A DNA stretch of 64,000 nt from Poritiphilus flavus (GTDB lineage: Bacteria; Bacteroidota; Bacteroidia; Flavobacteriales; Flavobacteriaceae): positions 186,001-250,000 of the forward strand of contig NZ_WXYO01000005.1 in NCBI RefSeq assembly GCF_009901585.1. Direction: 5' to 3'. The first letter of the stretch is position 1; the number at the start of each line of letters is the position of its first letter. The position numbers were made by a program, and so were the translations under genes. Below are positions 16,503 through 26,086 of the stretch, piece by piece. The notes under the pieces were generated by a model. It saw only the letters and a list, made by a program, of their open reading frames with translations, was not told where the DNA came from and ran no database searches.

Positions 16503-18140
16503 ATGCCTCTCGAGAACACTAACCCAACGACTACCGAAGCCTGGAAAAAACTTAAAGCACATTATGATCTGAACAGGGACCTGAACTTAAAGTCCCTTTT
16601 CAGCAGTAATGAGGCCAGGGCCAAAAAGTTTAGCCTGAGCTGGAACGACTTCTTCCTCGATTACTCCAAGAACCGGATCACCGAAGAAACGTTTGAACTG
16701 CTTTTGGAATTAGCAGAGCAAACGGGTCTGGAACAAGCCATTAAAAGCTATTTTGAAGGAGATCCGATCAATCAGACAGAGGGCAGAGCCGTACTGCACA
16801 CCGCCTTAAGGGCTGGTAAGGACGATGAGATCCTTGTTGACGGTATCAATGTGATACCCGAGGTATACAGTGTCAGGGAGAAGATCAGGGTTTTCACGGA
16901 TTCGGTTATCTCAGGCGAAAAAAAGGGGTATACCGGAAAAGCCTTTACTGATGTGGTCAATATCGGGATTGGAGGCTCCGACCTGGGGCCGGCCATGGTT
17001 GCCGAAGCCCTGAAATTCTACAAAAACCACTTACGTACTCATTTTGTAAGTAATGTGGATGGGGATCATGTTCACGAGATCCTAAAGGAACTGCATCCTG
17101 AAACAACCCTTTTCGTGGTGGTTTCCAAAACCTTTACCACCCAGGAAACCCTAAGCAATGCTTTAACCATTAAGAAATGGTTTCTAAAACACGCCTCAGA
17201 AGCTGACATTGCCTCACATTTTGCAGCGGTTTCTACAAACACTGAAAAAATAGCCGAATTCGGCATCGCCGAGCAGAATGTATTTCCGATGTGGGATTGG
17301 GTAGGCGGCAGGTTCTCACTCTGGAGTGCCGTAGGACTATCCATTGCACTAGCGGTAGGTTATAAGAATTTTGCTTCCCTTCTGGAAGGAGCGAACGGGA
17401 TGGATATGCACTTTAGATCCGCTTCCTTTGATCAGAACATGCCGGTAATCCTGGCGCTACTCAGTGTCTGGTACAACAATTTCCACGGAGCGGAAACCGA
17501 GGCAATTATACCTTATACCCAGTACCTCAGCCGTTTTTCAGCTTACCTGCAGCAAGGTATCATGGAAAGCAACGGCAAAAGCGTAGACCGGGCAGGCCAC
17601 CGGGTCCCCTACGAAACCGGGACCATAATATGGGGGGAGCCGGGAACGAATTCCCAGCACGCCTTTTTCCAGCTGATCCATCAGGGAACCAAATTGATCC
17701 CGACGGATTTTATTGGCTTCAAAGAATCCCTCCACGGGGATGAAGACCACCACAACAAATTAATGGCCAACTTCTTCGCCCAAACCGAAGCCCTGATGAA
17801 CGGAAAGACAGAAGATGAGGTTTTGAGCGAGCTAAAGGCGGCAGGGATGTCCGAAGAGCAGTTGAATAGTCTTTTACCCTTCAAGGTTTTTGAAGGAAAT
17901 AAGCCCACCAATACCTTACTTATAGACAAACTCACTCCAAAAAGCCTGGGGACCCTTATCGCCCTGTATGAGCACAAGATTTTCGTTCAGGGGGTGGTCT
18001 GGAACATCTTCAGCTACGACCAGTGGGGTGTGGAATTGGGAAAACAACTGGCTTCAAATATCCTCAAAGAGATCACTTCTTCCGAAAAAGGTAATCACGA
18101 CGCCTCTACATTACAACTTTTGCAATATTTTAAGAAATAA
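16503..18140 (+). CDS. pgi: Glucose-6-phosphate isomerase
   Basis: This cytoplasmic glycolytic enzyme interconverts glucose-6-phosphate and fructose-6-phosphate. The 545-residue length is normal for the long-type enzyme. Signatures include [47 protein letters not shown] and the C-terminal [19 protein letters not shown]. It starts 1 bp after the M23 peptidase stop and ends the operon; no clear terminator follows. Its product supplies fructose-6-phosphate to GlmS, encoded 34 kb away, a general metabolic link only. Confidence 0.98.
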   Translation: MPLENTNPTTTEAWKKLKAHYDLNRDLNLKSLFSSNEARAKKFSLSWNDFFLDYSKNRITEETFELLLELAEQTGLEQAIKSYFEGDPINQTEGRAVLHTALRAGKDDEILVDGINVIPEVYSVREKIRVFTDSVISGEKKGYTGKAFTDVVNIGIGGSDLGPAMVAEALKFYKNHLRTHFVSNVDGDHVHEILKELHPETTLFVVVSKTFTTQETLSNALTIKKWFLKHASEADIASHFAAVSTNTEKIAEFGIAEQNVFPMWDWVGGRFSLWSAVGLSIALAVGYKNFASLLEGANGMDMHFRSASFDQNMPVILALLSVWYNNFHGAETEAIIPYTQYLSRFSAYLQQGIMESNGKSVDRAGHRVPYETGTIIWGEPGTNSQHAFFQLIHQGTKLIPTDFIGFKESLHGDEDHHNKLMANFFAQTEALMNGKTEDEVLSELKAAGMSEEQLNSLLPFKVFEGNKPTNTLLIDKLTPKSLGTLIALYEHKIFVQGVVWNIFSYDQWGVELGKQLASNILKEITSSEKGNHDASTLQLLQYFKK

Positions 18141-18209
18141 TCCCCTTTTCTAACAGTTTTTGGAGCGGTGGATAACTTCTTGTTTTTCAATGTATTTTAT
18201 GAAAATTTT

Positions 18210-18239
18210 ATGTTAAATTTAACGCAGCTAATTTAACAT
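18210..18239. promoter_or_regulatory. Inverted repeat upstream of TonB receptor
   Basis: ATGTTAAATT (18210-18219) and AATTTAACAT (18230-18239) are perfect 10-bp arms separated by 10 bp. They lie about 100 bp before the receptor ATG and upstream of a near-consensus box (CACTTTTG, 18270-18277). The arrangement suits a dimeric regulator spanning two helical turns. Confidence 0.45.
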
Positions 18240-18310
18240 TGTCTTAACGCGGAGGTGGTCTGAATACAGCACTTTTGCAGAACAAAAATGATAAACTAAA
18301 TACAACGAAA

Positions 18311-21010
18311 ATGAGAAAATTCTACGCTTTAATCGTGGCTTTTCTGGTAAGTTCATCGGCTTTCGCACAAGGCACAATTACAGGAAAAGTTACAGACGGA
18401 GAATTAGGAGGCCCGCTACCCGGAGCGAATGTAGTCGTTCAGGGAACTGACAACGGGGTTTCTACAGATTTTGATGGGAACTTCACTATTGAAGTATCTC
18501 AAAGCTCGGGAACATTGGTAATCTCTTACATCGGTTTTGTAAGCGCAAGGGTCGGATTCTCCGGTCCGGGCGACGTAGGTACCGTTGCACTGCAACCAGA
18601 CGCTGAAGAACTGGAAGGCGTTGTGGTAACCGGAATACTGGATATCGCAAAAGACCGCGAAACTCCGGTAGCCGTTTCTACCATCAGGGCCACAGAGATC
18701 CAGGAAAAACTGGGCTCCCAGGAATTACCTGAGATCCTGAGATCTACCCCTTCCATTTACGCTACCAAAACCGGGGGCGGATTCGGAGACGGTCGTATCA
18801 ACATTCGCGGATTTGATTCCCAGAACACGGCGATCATGATCAACGGTATCCCGGTAAACGATATGGAAAACGGCCGGGTATTCTGGAGTAACTGGGCAGG
18901 CCTAAGCGATGTAACCACCGCTATGCAGGTACAGCGCGGGCTGGGTTCTTCAAAACTGGCGATCTCTTCTGTTGGAGGTACCATCAACATCATCACAAAA
19001 TCTACCGAAAAAGAAGAAGGTGGGGCCGTAACCTTTAGCGGGGGTAATAACGGTTACTTAAAAACCAACGTTTCTTACAACTCAGGAAAATCTGATAAAG
19101 GTTTTGCCACTTCCATTCTTTTGGGAAGAACATCCGGAGACGGATACATTCAAGGTACAAGATTCGAAGGTTACAACTACTTTATCGGTCTGGGATATGA
19201 GCCTAATGACAGGCATAACTTCCAGTTCATCCTTACAGGAGCTCCTCAGGTACACAACCAAAGAACTTCCAGCTTCTTTAATGTGGCTACTATCGAAGAT
19301 CACCTGCAATACGGGGCGCGTTACAACTTCAACCACGGCTTCCTTAACGGAGAGCAATTTGGATGGAGAAGGAACTTCTATCACAAGCCAATCGCTTCCT
19401 TCAACTGGGAGTGGAAGGTAAATGATAAGTCTACCCTTTCTTCTTCCGTTTACGCTTCTTTCGGACGAGGTGGAGGAACAGGCGATATTGGGGTTGGACC
19501 AAACTTTGGTTTCGCGAGCAGCAGCCGATACAGGATCCCATCAAACGGACAGGTAGATTACGATCTTATCTCCAGGTACAATTCAGGGGAAGAAGTTACT
19601 TTCTACGATGGCAACCAATATCAGATCGCACCAAACGCACAGGGTGAGACCATCATTACAAGCTTTGGAGATGGTATCATCAGAAGGGCTTCTATCAATT
19701 CACACAACTGGTTCGGTGCTATCGCCAACTTCCATACGGAAATCAATGAAAAGTGGAATTGGGATATTGGGGTCGACCTGAGATCTTACAAAGGGATTCA
19801 CTACAGAAGGGTAGACAACCTTCTTGGCGCTGACGGTTACTTTGATGACGACGACATCAACAACCCGGAAAATACTATCAGGGCGGATGGTGTAATTGAG
19901 TCTGATTTTTCCTCTATCGTGAATGTATTCAAGGATATTGATGCTGAACCGAAAATAGATTACTACAATGATGGTCTGGTAAGATGGGGAGGAGTTTTCG
20001 GACAGTTAGAATACTCAGACGGAACGGTTTCGGCTTTCCTTCAGGGAGGATTGTCTTCCCAGGGATTCAAAAGGATCGACTACTTTAACTACCTGGATTC
20101 TGATCCGGCTCAGGAAACCGATTGGGAGAACATCCTTGGTGGAAACATCAAAGGTGGTGTTAACTACAATATTAACGAGGCGAATAACGTATTTGTCAAT
20201 GCCGGATACTATTCCAAGCAGCCCTTGTTTGATGCGGTTTACCTTAACTTCGACAATCAGCTGAATCCGGACCTTGTCAATGAGAAGATCCTTGGCCTCG
20301 AGGCCGGATACGGTCTTAACCTGGAGAACTTTAGGGCAAAGGTCAATATCTACAGGACTTCCTGGAAAGACAGATTCCAGGATCTGAGTATCACTACTGA
20401 TGCCGGAGACGAAGGTACTGCGAACATCAACGGCATTGAGCAGATCCATACCGGATTGGAGATCGAAGCGGATTACCGGGCTTCTCAGGTGATCAGTTTC
20501 CGTGGAATGCTTTCCATCGGTAACTGGGAATACGGAGGAAATGCCTCAGGTGCTGCTTTTGACGATGAAAGGAACCTGGTTGATCCGGAGGTAACCTTAT
20601 TCCTTGACAATGTAAAAGTTGGGGATGCGGCTCAGTTCACTTCCTTCCTGGAAATGAATGTGCGGCCTATGGAAAACCTTAAGCTAAGCGGTAGCGTTTT
20701 TACAGCCTCCAGGTTGTTTGCGCAAATTGCTGCGGAAGACTTTGATTTTGAGGATAACGAGGGATCACTCAGGCTTCCAAGTTACAGCTATATGGATGTT
20801 GGGGCCTACTATACGTTTAACTTTGGAAACGATCAGGCTATCAGTATCGCGGCCAACGTAAATAACCTTTTTGATACGGAGTACATTGCTGAATCTTTGA
20901 CAAATAATTTTGACGGAGGTAATGGAACCTTTAGAGGAATTGACACCAGCAACAAGGTATTCTTCGGATTTGGAAGGACCTTTAACGTAAGCGCGCGTTA
21001 TACTTTTTAG
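18311..21010 (+). CDS. TonB-dependent receptor with carboxypeptidase-D-like N-terminal domain
   Basis: The 899-residue outer-membrane receptor has a signal peptide (MRKFYALIVAFLVSSSAFAQ) and an N-terminal CarboxypepD_reg-like domain (GTITGKVTDGELGGPLPGAN). A TonB-box-like segment (LEGVVVTGI) is followed by the plug (INIRGFDSQNTAIMINGIP...GGTINIITK) and a barrel ending in ARYTF. Such proteins import nutrients using TonB energy. No SusD partner is encoded next to it, so glycan import is not indicated and the substrate is unknown. The ATG at 18311 directly starts the signal peptide; the TTG at 18275 overlaps a promoter-like box. A strong terminator follows. Confidence 0.93.
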   Translation: MRKFYALIVAFLVSSSAFAQGTITGKVTDGELGGPLPGANVVVQGTDNGVSTDFDGNFTIEVSQSSGTLVISYIGFVSARVGFSGPGDVGTVALQPDAEELEGVVVTGILDIAKDRETPVAVSTIRATEIQEKLGSQELPEILRSTPSIYATKTGGGFGDGRINIRGFDSQNTAIMINGIPVNDMENGRVFWSNWAGLSDVTTAMQVQRGLGSSKLAISSVGGTINIITKSTEKEEGGAVTFSGGNNGYLKTNVSYNSGKSDKGFATSILLGRTSGDGYIQGTRFEGYNYFIGLGYEPNDRHNFQFILTGAPQVHNQRTSSFFNVATIEDHLQYGARYNFNHGFLNGEQFGWRRNFYHKPIASFNWEWKVNDKSTLSSSVYASFGRGGGTGDIGVGPNFGFASSSRYRIPSNGQVDYDLISRYNSGEEVTFYDGNQYQIAPNAQGETIITSFGDGIIRRASINSHNWFGAIANFHTEINEKWNWDIGVDLRSYKGIHYRRVDNLLGADGYFDDDDINNPENTIRADGVIESDFSSIVNVFKDIDAEPKIDYYNDGLVRWGGVFGQLEYSDGTVSAFLQGGLSSQGFKRIDYFNYLDSDPAQETDWENILGGNIKGGVNYNINEANNVFVNAGYYSKQPLFDAVYLNFDNQLNPDLVNEKILGLEAGYGLNLENFRAKVNIYRTSWKDRFQDLSITTDAGDEGTANINGIEQIHTGLEIEADYRASQVISFRGMLSIGNWEYGGNASGAAFDDERNLVDPEVTLFLDNVKVGDAAQFTSFLEMNVRPMENLKLSGSVFTASRLFAQIAAEDFDFEDNEGSLRLPSYSYMDVGAYYTFNFGNDQAISIAANVNNLFDTEYIAESLTNNFDGGNGTFRGIDTSNKVFFGFGRTFNVSARYTF

Positions 21011-21035
21011 ACCAACCACTTCATTATAAATGAGA

Positions 21036-21068
21036 AAATCCCCTGACGGCAGCGTCAGGGGATTTTTT
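21036..21068 (+). terminator. Intrinsic terminator after TonB receptor
   Basis: AAATCCCCTGACG pairs perfectly with CGTCAGGGGATTT around the 4-nt loop GCAG, followed by further T residues. Confidence 0.92.
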
Positions 21069-21110
21069 ATTGCCAAAAAGTAGTACATTTAGCTTGCTAA
21101 ATATAAAACC

Positions 21111-21548
21111 ATGGAATTGTTTCAAAATGTTCATTCTTACCTGGCCTATATAGTTCTCGCTATACTGATTATCGCCTTTGTAAATGCCTTAATAGGATAC
21201 GCCTCCAACAAAGATTTTGCTTTGGAAAAGGATTTCCGTATCAGCCTTTTTGCCTTGATACTGTCTCATATACAACTTTTGCTGGGACTTATCCTGTACT
21301 TTGTTTCTACAAATGGTCTTAAGGCTATCCAGGAACTTGGTATGGGGGGGATGAATTCAGCTGCCCGATTATTGGCCCTGGAGCATCCTGTCACCAATGT
21401 CCTGGCCGTCGTATTTATTACAATAGGCTGGTCTCGTCACAAAAAAACGGACAATTCCAAAAAGAAATTCGGAAGGATCGCGCTCTTCTATGGCATTGGA
21501 TTGGTCCTCATCCTGAGCAGGATCCCATGGGCACAATGGTTCAATTGA
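21111..21548 (+). CDS. Four-helix integral membrane protein, unknown function
   Basis: The 145-residue protein shows four hydrophobic segments (about residues 10-28, 44-64, 83-102 and 124-142) and little else. Histidines fall near the membrane edges (H8 in NVHSYLAY, one in LILSHIQLLLG, one in LEHPVTNVL, one in SRHKK). This explains why relatives are sometimes labelled cytochrome b, but no CXXCH or established haem motif is present. An imperfect promoter box TACATTTA lies at 21084-21091. The DUF1080 gene follows after 14 bp on the same strand, suggesting cotranscription. No function is proposed. Confidence 0.75.
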   Translation: MELFQNVHSYLAYIVLAILIIAFVNALIGYASNKDFALEKDFRISLFALILSHIQLLLGLILYFVSTNGLKAIQELGMGGMNSAARLLALEHPVTNVLAVVFITIGWSRHKKTDNSKKKFGRIALFYGIGLVLILSRIPWAQWFN

Positions 21549-21562
21549 TAAACACCTAAAAA

Positions 21563-22162
21563 ATGAATAAAATACTAAGGGCGGCTCTGCCCATTCTCTG
21601 TCTTTGTCCCTTTCTCCTGGGAGCCCAGGAAATCGCTTTGTTCAACGGGAAAGACCTCCAGGGGTGGAAGGCCTACGGCACTGAAAAATGGTATGTGGAA
21701 GAAGGTTTGCTGATCTCTGAAAGTGGCCCAGATGCCCAGTATGGCTACCTGGCCACAGAGGAGCACTATAAGGATTTTGAGGTAAACCTGGAGTTCCTGC
21801 AGGAAGCGGATGGTAATAGTGGAGTGTTTATTCGTTCCACTATTGAAGGCACTAAGGTTAGTGGCTGGCAGGTAGAAGTGGCCCCTCCAGGGCATCACAC
21901 TGGTGGGGTATACGAATCTTATGGTAGAGGCTGGCTGATAAAACCGGATGCGGAAAAGGAGAAAGTGCTAAAGGAAGGCCAATGGAACCAGATGAAGATC
22001 CGCGTAAAGGGCAACAAACTCACCTCCTGGCTCAACGGCGAAGAAATGGTTTCCATTGAAGACGAAAAGATAGGCGCCGGCGAAGGCTCCATAGCCTTAC
22101 AGATACACGATGGAGGTGGTATTAAGGTCAAATGGCGCAACATCAATCTAAAGAAACTATAG
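21563..22162 (+). CDS. Secreted DUF1080 (3-keto-disaccharide hydrolase-like) protein
   Basis: A signal peptide (LRAALPILCLCPFLLGAQ) leads into a single DUF1080 domain. Family features are ALFNGKDLQGWKAYG, a W.V..G.L..E strand pair, FLQEADGNSGVFIRSTIEG and the closing IALQIHDGGGIKVKWRNI. The fold is a concanavalin-like beta-sandwich. Several members act on 3-keto-glycosides, but many are uncharacterised. The 199-residue length corresponds to a stand-alone domain. It follows the four-helix membrane protein by 14 bp and is convergent with the EEP nuclease gene, whose stop lies 4 bp away. An extracellular or periplasmic location is likely. Confidence 0.9.
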   Translation: MNKILRAALPILCLCPFLLGAQEIALFNGKDLQGWKAYGTEKWYVEEGLLISESGPDAQYGYLATEEHYKDFEVNLEFLQEADGNSGVFIRSTIEGTKVSGWQVEVAPPGHHTGGVYESYGRGWLIKPDAEKEKVLKEGQWNQMKIRVKGNKLTSWLNGEEMVSIEDEKIGAGEGSIALQIHDGGGIKVKWRNINLKKL

Positions 22163-22166
22163 GGGC

Positions 22167-23231
22167 TTAATTCACCCTCTTCAACAGCTGAATATATACC
22201 GGAAAATGGTCGCTATACCCTCCGGAATAGACCCCACCGGCGTAGGTCCTGAAAGGATACCCCTTGTATTTTCCCTCCTGAATTACCAGATAATCCGGTT
22301 TAAAGATCCGCGCTCGCCAGAAGGCATAGGTGGTAAAGCTCGTATCCAAAAGGGAACGGGTAAAGAAGATCTGGTCAAACAAACTCCATTCGTCCCGGTA
22401 CGCTAGGGAACCATCGCCTTGTCTGTAAAGCTTTTCCATAGGATTGTACAACCCATCTTCCTCATCACTTACCCTGATGGCACTGGTTCTGAGCACATCT
22501 TTAAAACTGCTGTCCGTAGGGTTGTCATTATAATCCCCCATACTGATAATTTTCGCTTCGGGTTCCAGTTGCTGTAACGAATCTATAATGTGTTTGTTCA
22601 ATTTAGCCGCTGCTACACGGTTGGGTTGACTACGGAGGGCGCCTCCGCTTCTGGAGGGCCAATGATTAACGATCAGGTATAAATGTTCATCGTCTAACCA
22701 TCCGCTTACAACCAACTGATCCCTGGTATAATCCCGCCTGCCTTTCCGGTCTGAAAGTAACAGTCGAATACTTTGGAACGAAGCCGGGATAAACGCATCC
22801 TGGCGGTATAGCAAAGCCACATCAATTCCGCGTTCGTCCGGGGAATCAAAGTGAATGATATTGTAATTATGTGGTTTCAGCAGCGGATGCCCGATGAGTT
22901 CCAGCAAAACCTGGTAATTCTCTACCTCGCATAGGCCGATCAGATCGGCTGGATTCTGGCTGACTTCCCTTCCGATTTCCGAAAGTACTTTAGCCACGGA
23001 ATTAATTTTGCGCTTAAACCGTTCTGCGGTCCATCGGTCCTTTCCTTCCGCCGTTCGATGATCGTCATGGGTTAGGGGATCGTCATGGATGTCGAACAAA
23101 TTTTCCACATTGTAAAAAGCGATGGTACGCAAGTGAAATTGCTGGTCTGACTGCGCCTCGATAAAAGAGGGATGCAAAATTGACAGGAACAGCAATAAGG
23201 GGTAAGGAGAACATGGTATCATAAAGGTCAT
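22167..23231 (-). CDS. Secreted endonuclease/exonuclease/phosphatase (EEP) family protein
   Basis: The 354-residue protein has an N-terminal hydrophobic signal, then the full EEP signature set: FYNVENLFD, GLCEVENYQVL, LIVNHWPSRSGG, GDYNDNPTD and the terminal GGYSDHFPVYIQL. These supply the Mg-binding Asn/Glu, the catalytic His and the final Asp-His pair. Members hydrolyse phosphodiesters or phosphomonoesters, including secreted DNases. Export implies a substrate outside the cytoplasm. It is transcribed divergently from a TonB receptor/DUF5689-lamin-tail lipoprotein operon only about 100 bp away, which suggests a joint role in scavenging a phosphorylated polymer such as extracellular DNA. That is inference. 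Start at 23231 or 23222. Confidence 0.92.
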   Translation of the reverse strand: MTFMIPCSPYPLLLFLSILHPSFIEAQSDQQFHLRTIAFYNVENLFDIHDDPLTHDDHRTAEGKDRWTAERFKRKINSVAKVLSEIGREVSQNPADLIGLCEVENYQVLLELIGHPLLKPHNYNIIHFDSPDERGIDVALLYRQDAFIPASFQSIRLLLSDRKGRRDYTRDQLVVSGWLDDEHLYLIVNHWPSRSGGALRSQPNRVAAAKLNKHIIDSLQQLEPEAKIISMGDYNDNPTDSSFKDVLRTSAIRVSDEEDGLYNPMEKLYRQGDGSLAYRDEWSLFDQIFFTRSLLDTSFTTYAFWRARIFKPDYLVIQEGKYKGYPFRTYAGGVYSGGYSDHFPVYIQLLKRVN

Positions 23232-23329
23232 AACAACAGCTTGATTTGTACAAACCTAAGATATAAGCTGCCGCTGCAAGGAACTTTCAGCCAGCCGGAA
23301 TACTTTTAGCCTCGCTTAACCTACAAAGC

Positions 23330-26083
23330 ATGAGATTCTTTAGATACCGTAAAGCGGTCTTTTGGCTGATGGCCATGATCAACCTATTCACAGGCTTTGG
23401 TCAAAAAACCGTAATTCAAGGGGTGTTACTTGAGGAGCACTCCTTGGCAGTCATCGTCGGAGCACAAGTCCAGGTGGAGGGAACGGATTCAATGGCACAA
23501 AGTAACACTCAGGGACACTTTAAACTGGAAGCAGATCTGAACGGTACCCAAATACTGCTTGTTTCATCTAAGGAGTTTATAACATTGCGCATCCCGTTAA
23601 ATTCAGGGGAGGTCCTGATTGATCTGGGTTCCGTCTTCATGGCAAGGGACGGTGTTAGGGCACAGGCGGACCAGATGATCGCACTCTCCGAAATACAGTT
23701 GTTACAGGAAGATGATATCGTGACCAATCCGGAAATCCTCAGGGCTACCAGGGACGCATTCCTAACCCGGGCGGCCTTTGATTTCAGACAGGGCTTTTTT
23801 AGGATCAGGGGTTATGATTCCCGACAATCGGAAGTGTTGTTTAACGGTAGTCCTATGAACAGGTTGATCAATGGCAGGCCCGACTGGAACCACTGGGGAG
23901 GGCTAAACGACGTTACCCGGAACCAGGATCTGTCTTACGGCATTGGACCTTCCGCATACGGATTCGGAGGATTACTCGGAATCACTAATACAGATACCCG
24001 TATCTCGAATTTAAGGCCTGGGGCACGCTTGAGTTCTTCATTCTCTAATAGGACCTATACCGGAAGAGTGATGTTCAGCTATAGCTCGAGCAAATCGGCC
24101 GGTCCGTTGAAATTTGCCTTTTCCTCATCCCGTAGATGGGGGGACGAAGGGTTTGTAAACGGAACCCTTTACGATGCCTATTCATTTTTTGGCGGGCTGG
24201 AATTAGCCGTAAACAAACAAAACACGGTACTTTTGAACGCTTTTTTGTCAAATAATCGCAGAGGTCGCTCAGCACCACTAACTGCTGAAGTCTTTGAGCT
24301 GCTGGGAAATCGCTATAACCCTTATTGGGGGGATCAGGCCGGGACAGCGAGGAATTCGAGGGTACGCACCGTCGAAGAACCATTTTTTAGTTTCCACCAT
24401 TTCTACAGGGGAAAGTGGCTCAGTTTCACCAACGGTATTGTTTTTCAAAAGGGTACCCGGTCTTCAAGCCGTTTGGCTTATTTCAATGCACCCAACCCGG
24501 ATCCTGCCTACTACCGTTACCTGCCCAGTTATTATATCAATAGTTCCTTCGGAGCAAATTTCTTTAGCTCACTACAAGCTACAGAAGCATTTTTATTGAA
24601 TCCTCAAATAGACTGGGCCATGCTCTATCAGGCAAATAAAAATGAAAACAGTGCTGGCCGGGCTTTTTACCTCTTACAGGATGATGTGGTTCAGACCGAG
24701 ACCTTGTCGATAAGCAGCCTGATAAACATAAAGATCTCCAACAAGCTGAGTGCCGATATGAACGGGGTATACAAACAGTCGAACTCTGCCAACTTTGCCA
24801 GGATTGCTGATCTGCTCGGGGCGAAATTCCACACAGACGTCGATCCTTTTTCCGATACCAGAAATGATATAAACGGAGACCTGGAGAGACTACAGGACGA
24901 CGTCTTTGGGTATTCCTATGATTTTAATAGTGTTCAAAAGAAGGCCTTTGCCCAACTTAAATGGGACAGTAGGAAATGGGAGGCCTTTTTGGCCGGCGGA
25001 TACGAACGACGGGATTTTCAGCGCACAGGCCACTTTCAAAATGAGCGTTACCCGGAAGCATCTCTGGGAAGAAGCGAAGGCTTGTCTTTTACAGGCCTGG
25101 GATTTAAGGCAGGCCTAAGCCATGATTTCAATGGGAGGCATCGCTTTGGCATGAATTTTTTGCGCCGTTGGGAACCACCAACCTTAGGTCAGGTCTTCCT
25201 CGATCCAAGGGAACGCAATGCATTGGTATCAGGAGCAGACAACGAGAAGCAAACCGCTATGGAATTGAATTACCTGTTCCGTACCCCATTATTAACCGGG
25301 AGGATATCGGGATTTTATACCCGTTTTCAAGAAGGAACGGAGCGCAATTTCTTTTATGTGGATACTGGTCTGGGTTCCGATTTCGTACAGGAAGTTAGCA
25401 ACGGACTCGATAGACTCCATATGGGTGTGGAATTCGGGGCTAACTACAATTTCTCAAATTCCGTGAAGCTTACATTCGTCGCAGCAATTGGCAAATACCG
25501 ATATGCCAGCAACCCGGGTCTGACATTGAATTTTGACAACAGCAGCCCGGAGGAATCGCTTCTCCCGGGAGCCGATCAGGTAGATTTGGGCGAAGCCCGT
25601 CTTAAAGGCCTGAATCTCCCAGCCGGCCCTCAGCAGGCATACTCCGTTGGATTTGAATATAGGGATCCCAAGTTTTGGTGGGTCGGTATTAGCGCCAATT
25701 ATTTGGGACATAATTACACAGCCATCTCAAAAATAAATCGAACTGAAAGCTTTTTCCTCAATCCCGATACCGGTGAACCCTTTCAGAATATCCGGGAGGA
25801 GACCCTGGCTGCCCTGCTACAGCAAACCAGGCTCGAAGATGCATACTTTTTGAACCTTGTTGGGGGAAAATCCTGGCGGATCAAACAGAAATACATCAGC
25901 CTGTTTCTAAGCCTTAATAATCTTTTTGACACTGTCTTTAGAACGGGAGGCTTTGAACAAAGCAGAAATGGCAATTACGGACAATTGTTACAGGACAATC
26001 TAAGCGGAACCCCCTTGTTTGGAAACAAATACTGGTACAGTTTCGGGAGGACCTACTTCCTCAATCTGGCACTAAACTTCTGA
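23330..26083 (+). CDS. TonB-dependent receptor paired with DUF5689/lamin-tail lipoprotein
   Basis: This 917-residue receptor has a signal peptide ending near FGQ (residue about 25) and a divergent carboxypeptidase-D-like domain (VIQGVLLEEHSLAVIVGAQV). The plug (FFRIRGYDSRQSEVLFNGSP, then GGLLGITNTDTR) is followed by a barrel that terminates in FLNLALNF. The DUF5689 lipoprotein gene begins 3 bp after the stop, the spacing usual for a receptor and its surface lipoprotein partner. The partner is not SusD-like. With the divergent secreted EEP gene, this looks like an uptake unit for a nucleic-acid-derived or phosphorylated compound. The substrate is unproven. Confidence 0.92.
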   Translation: MRFFRYRKAVFWLMAMINLFTGFGQKTVIQGVLLEEHSLAVIVGAQVQVEGTDSMAQSNTQGHFKLEADLNGTQILLVSSKEFITLRIPLNSGEVLIDLGSVFMARDGVRAQADQMIALSEIQLLQEDDIVTNPEILRATRDAFLTRAAFDFRQGFFRIRGYDSRQSEVLFNGSPMNRLINGRPDWNHWGGLNDVTRNQDLSYGIGPSAYGFGGLLGITNTDTRISNLRPGARLSSSFSNRTYTGRVMFSYSSSKSAGPLKFAFSSSRRWGDEGFVNGTLYDAYSFFGGLELAVNKQNTVLLNAFLSNNRRGRSAPLTAEVFELLGNRYNPYWGDQAGTARNSRVRTVEEPFFSFHHFYRGKWLSFTNGIVFQKGTRSSSRLAYFNAPNPDPAYYRYLPSYYINSSFGANFFSSLQATEAFLLNPQIDWAMLYQANKNENSAGRAFYLLQDDVVQTETLSISSLINIKISNKLSADMNGVYKQSNSANFARIADLLGAKFHTDVDPFSDTRNDINGDLERLQDDVFGYSYDFNSVQKKAFAQLKWDSRKWEAFLAGGYERRDFQRTGHFQNERYPEASLGRSEGLSFTGLGFKAGLSHDFNGRHRFGMNFLRRWEPPTLGQVFLDPRERNALVSGADNEKQTAMELNYLFRTPLLTGRISGFYTRFQEGTERNFFYVDTGLGSDFVQEVSNGLDRLHMGVEFGANYNFSNSVKLTFVAAIGKYRYASNPGLTLNFDNSSPEESLLPGADQVDLGEARLKGLNLPAGPQQAYSVGFEYRDPKFWWVGISANYLGHNYTAISKINRTESFFLNPDTGEPFQNIREETLAALLQQTRLEDAYFLNLVGGKSWRIKQKYISLFLSLNNLFDTVFRTGGFEQSRNGNYGQLLQDNLSGTPLFGNKYWYSFGRTYFLNLALNF

Positions 26084-26086
26084 TCT

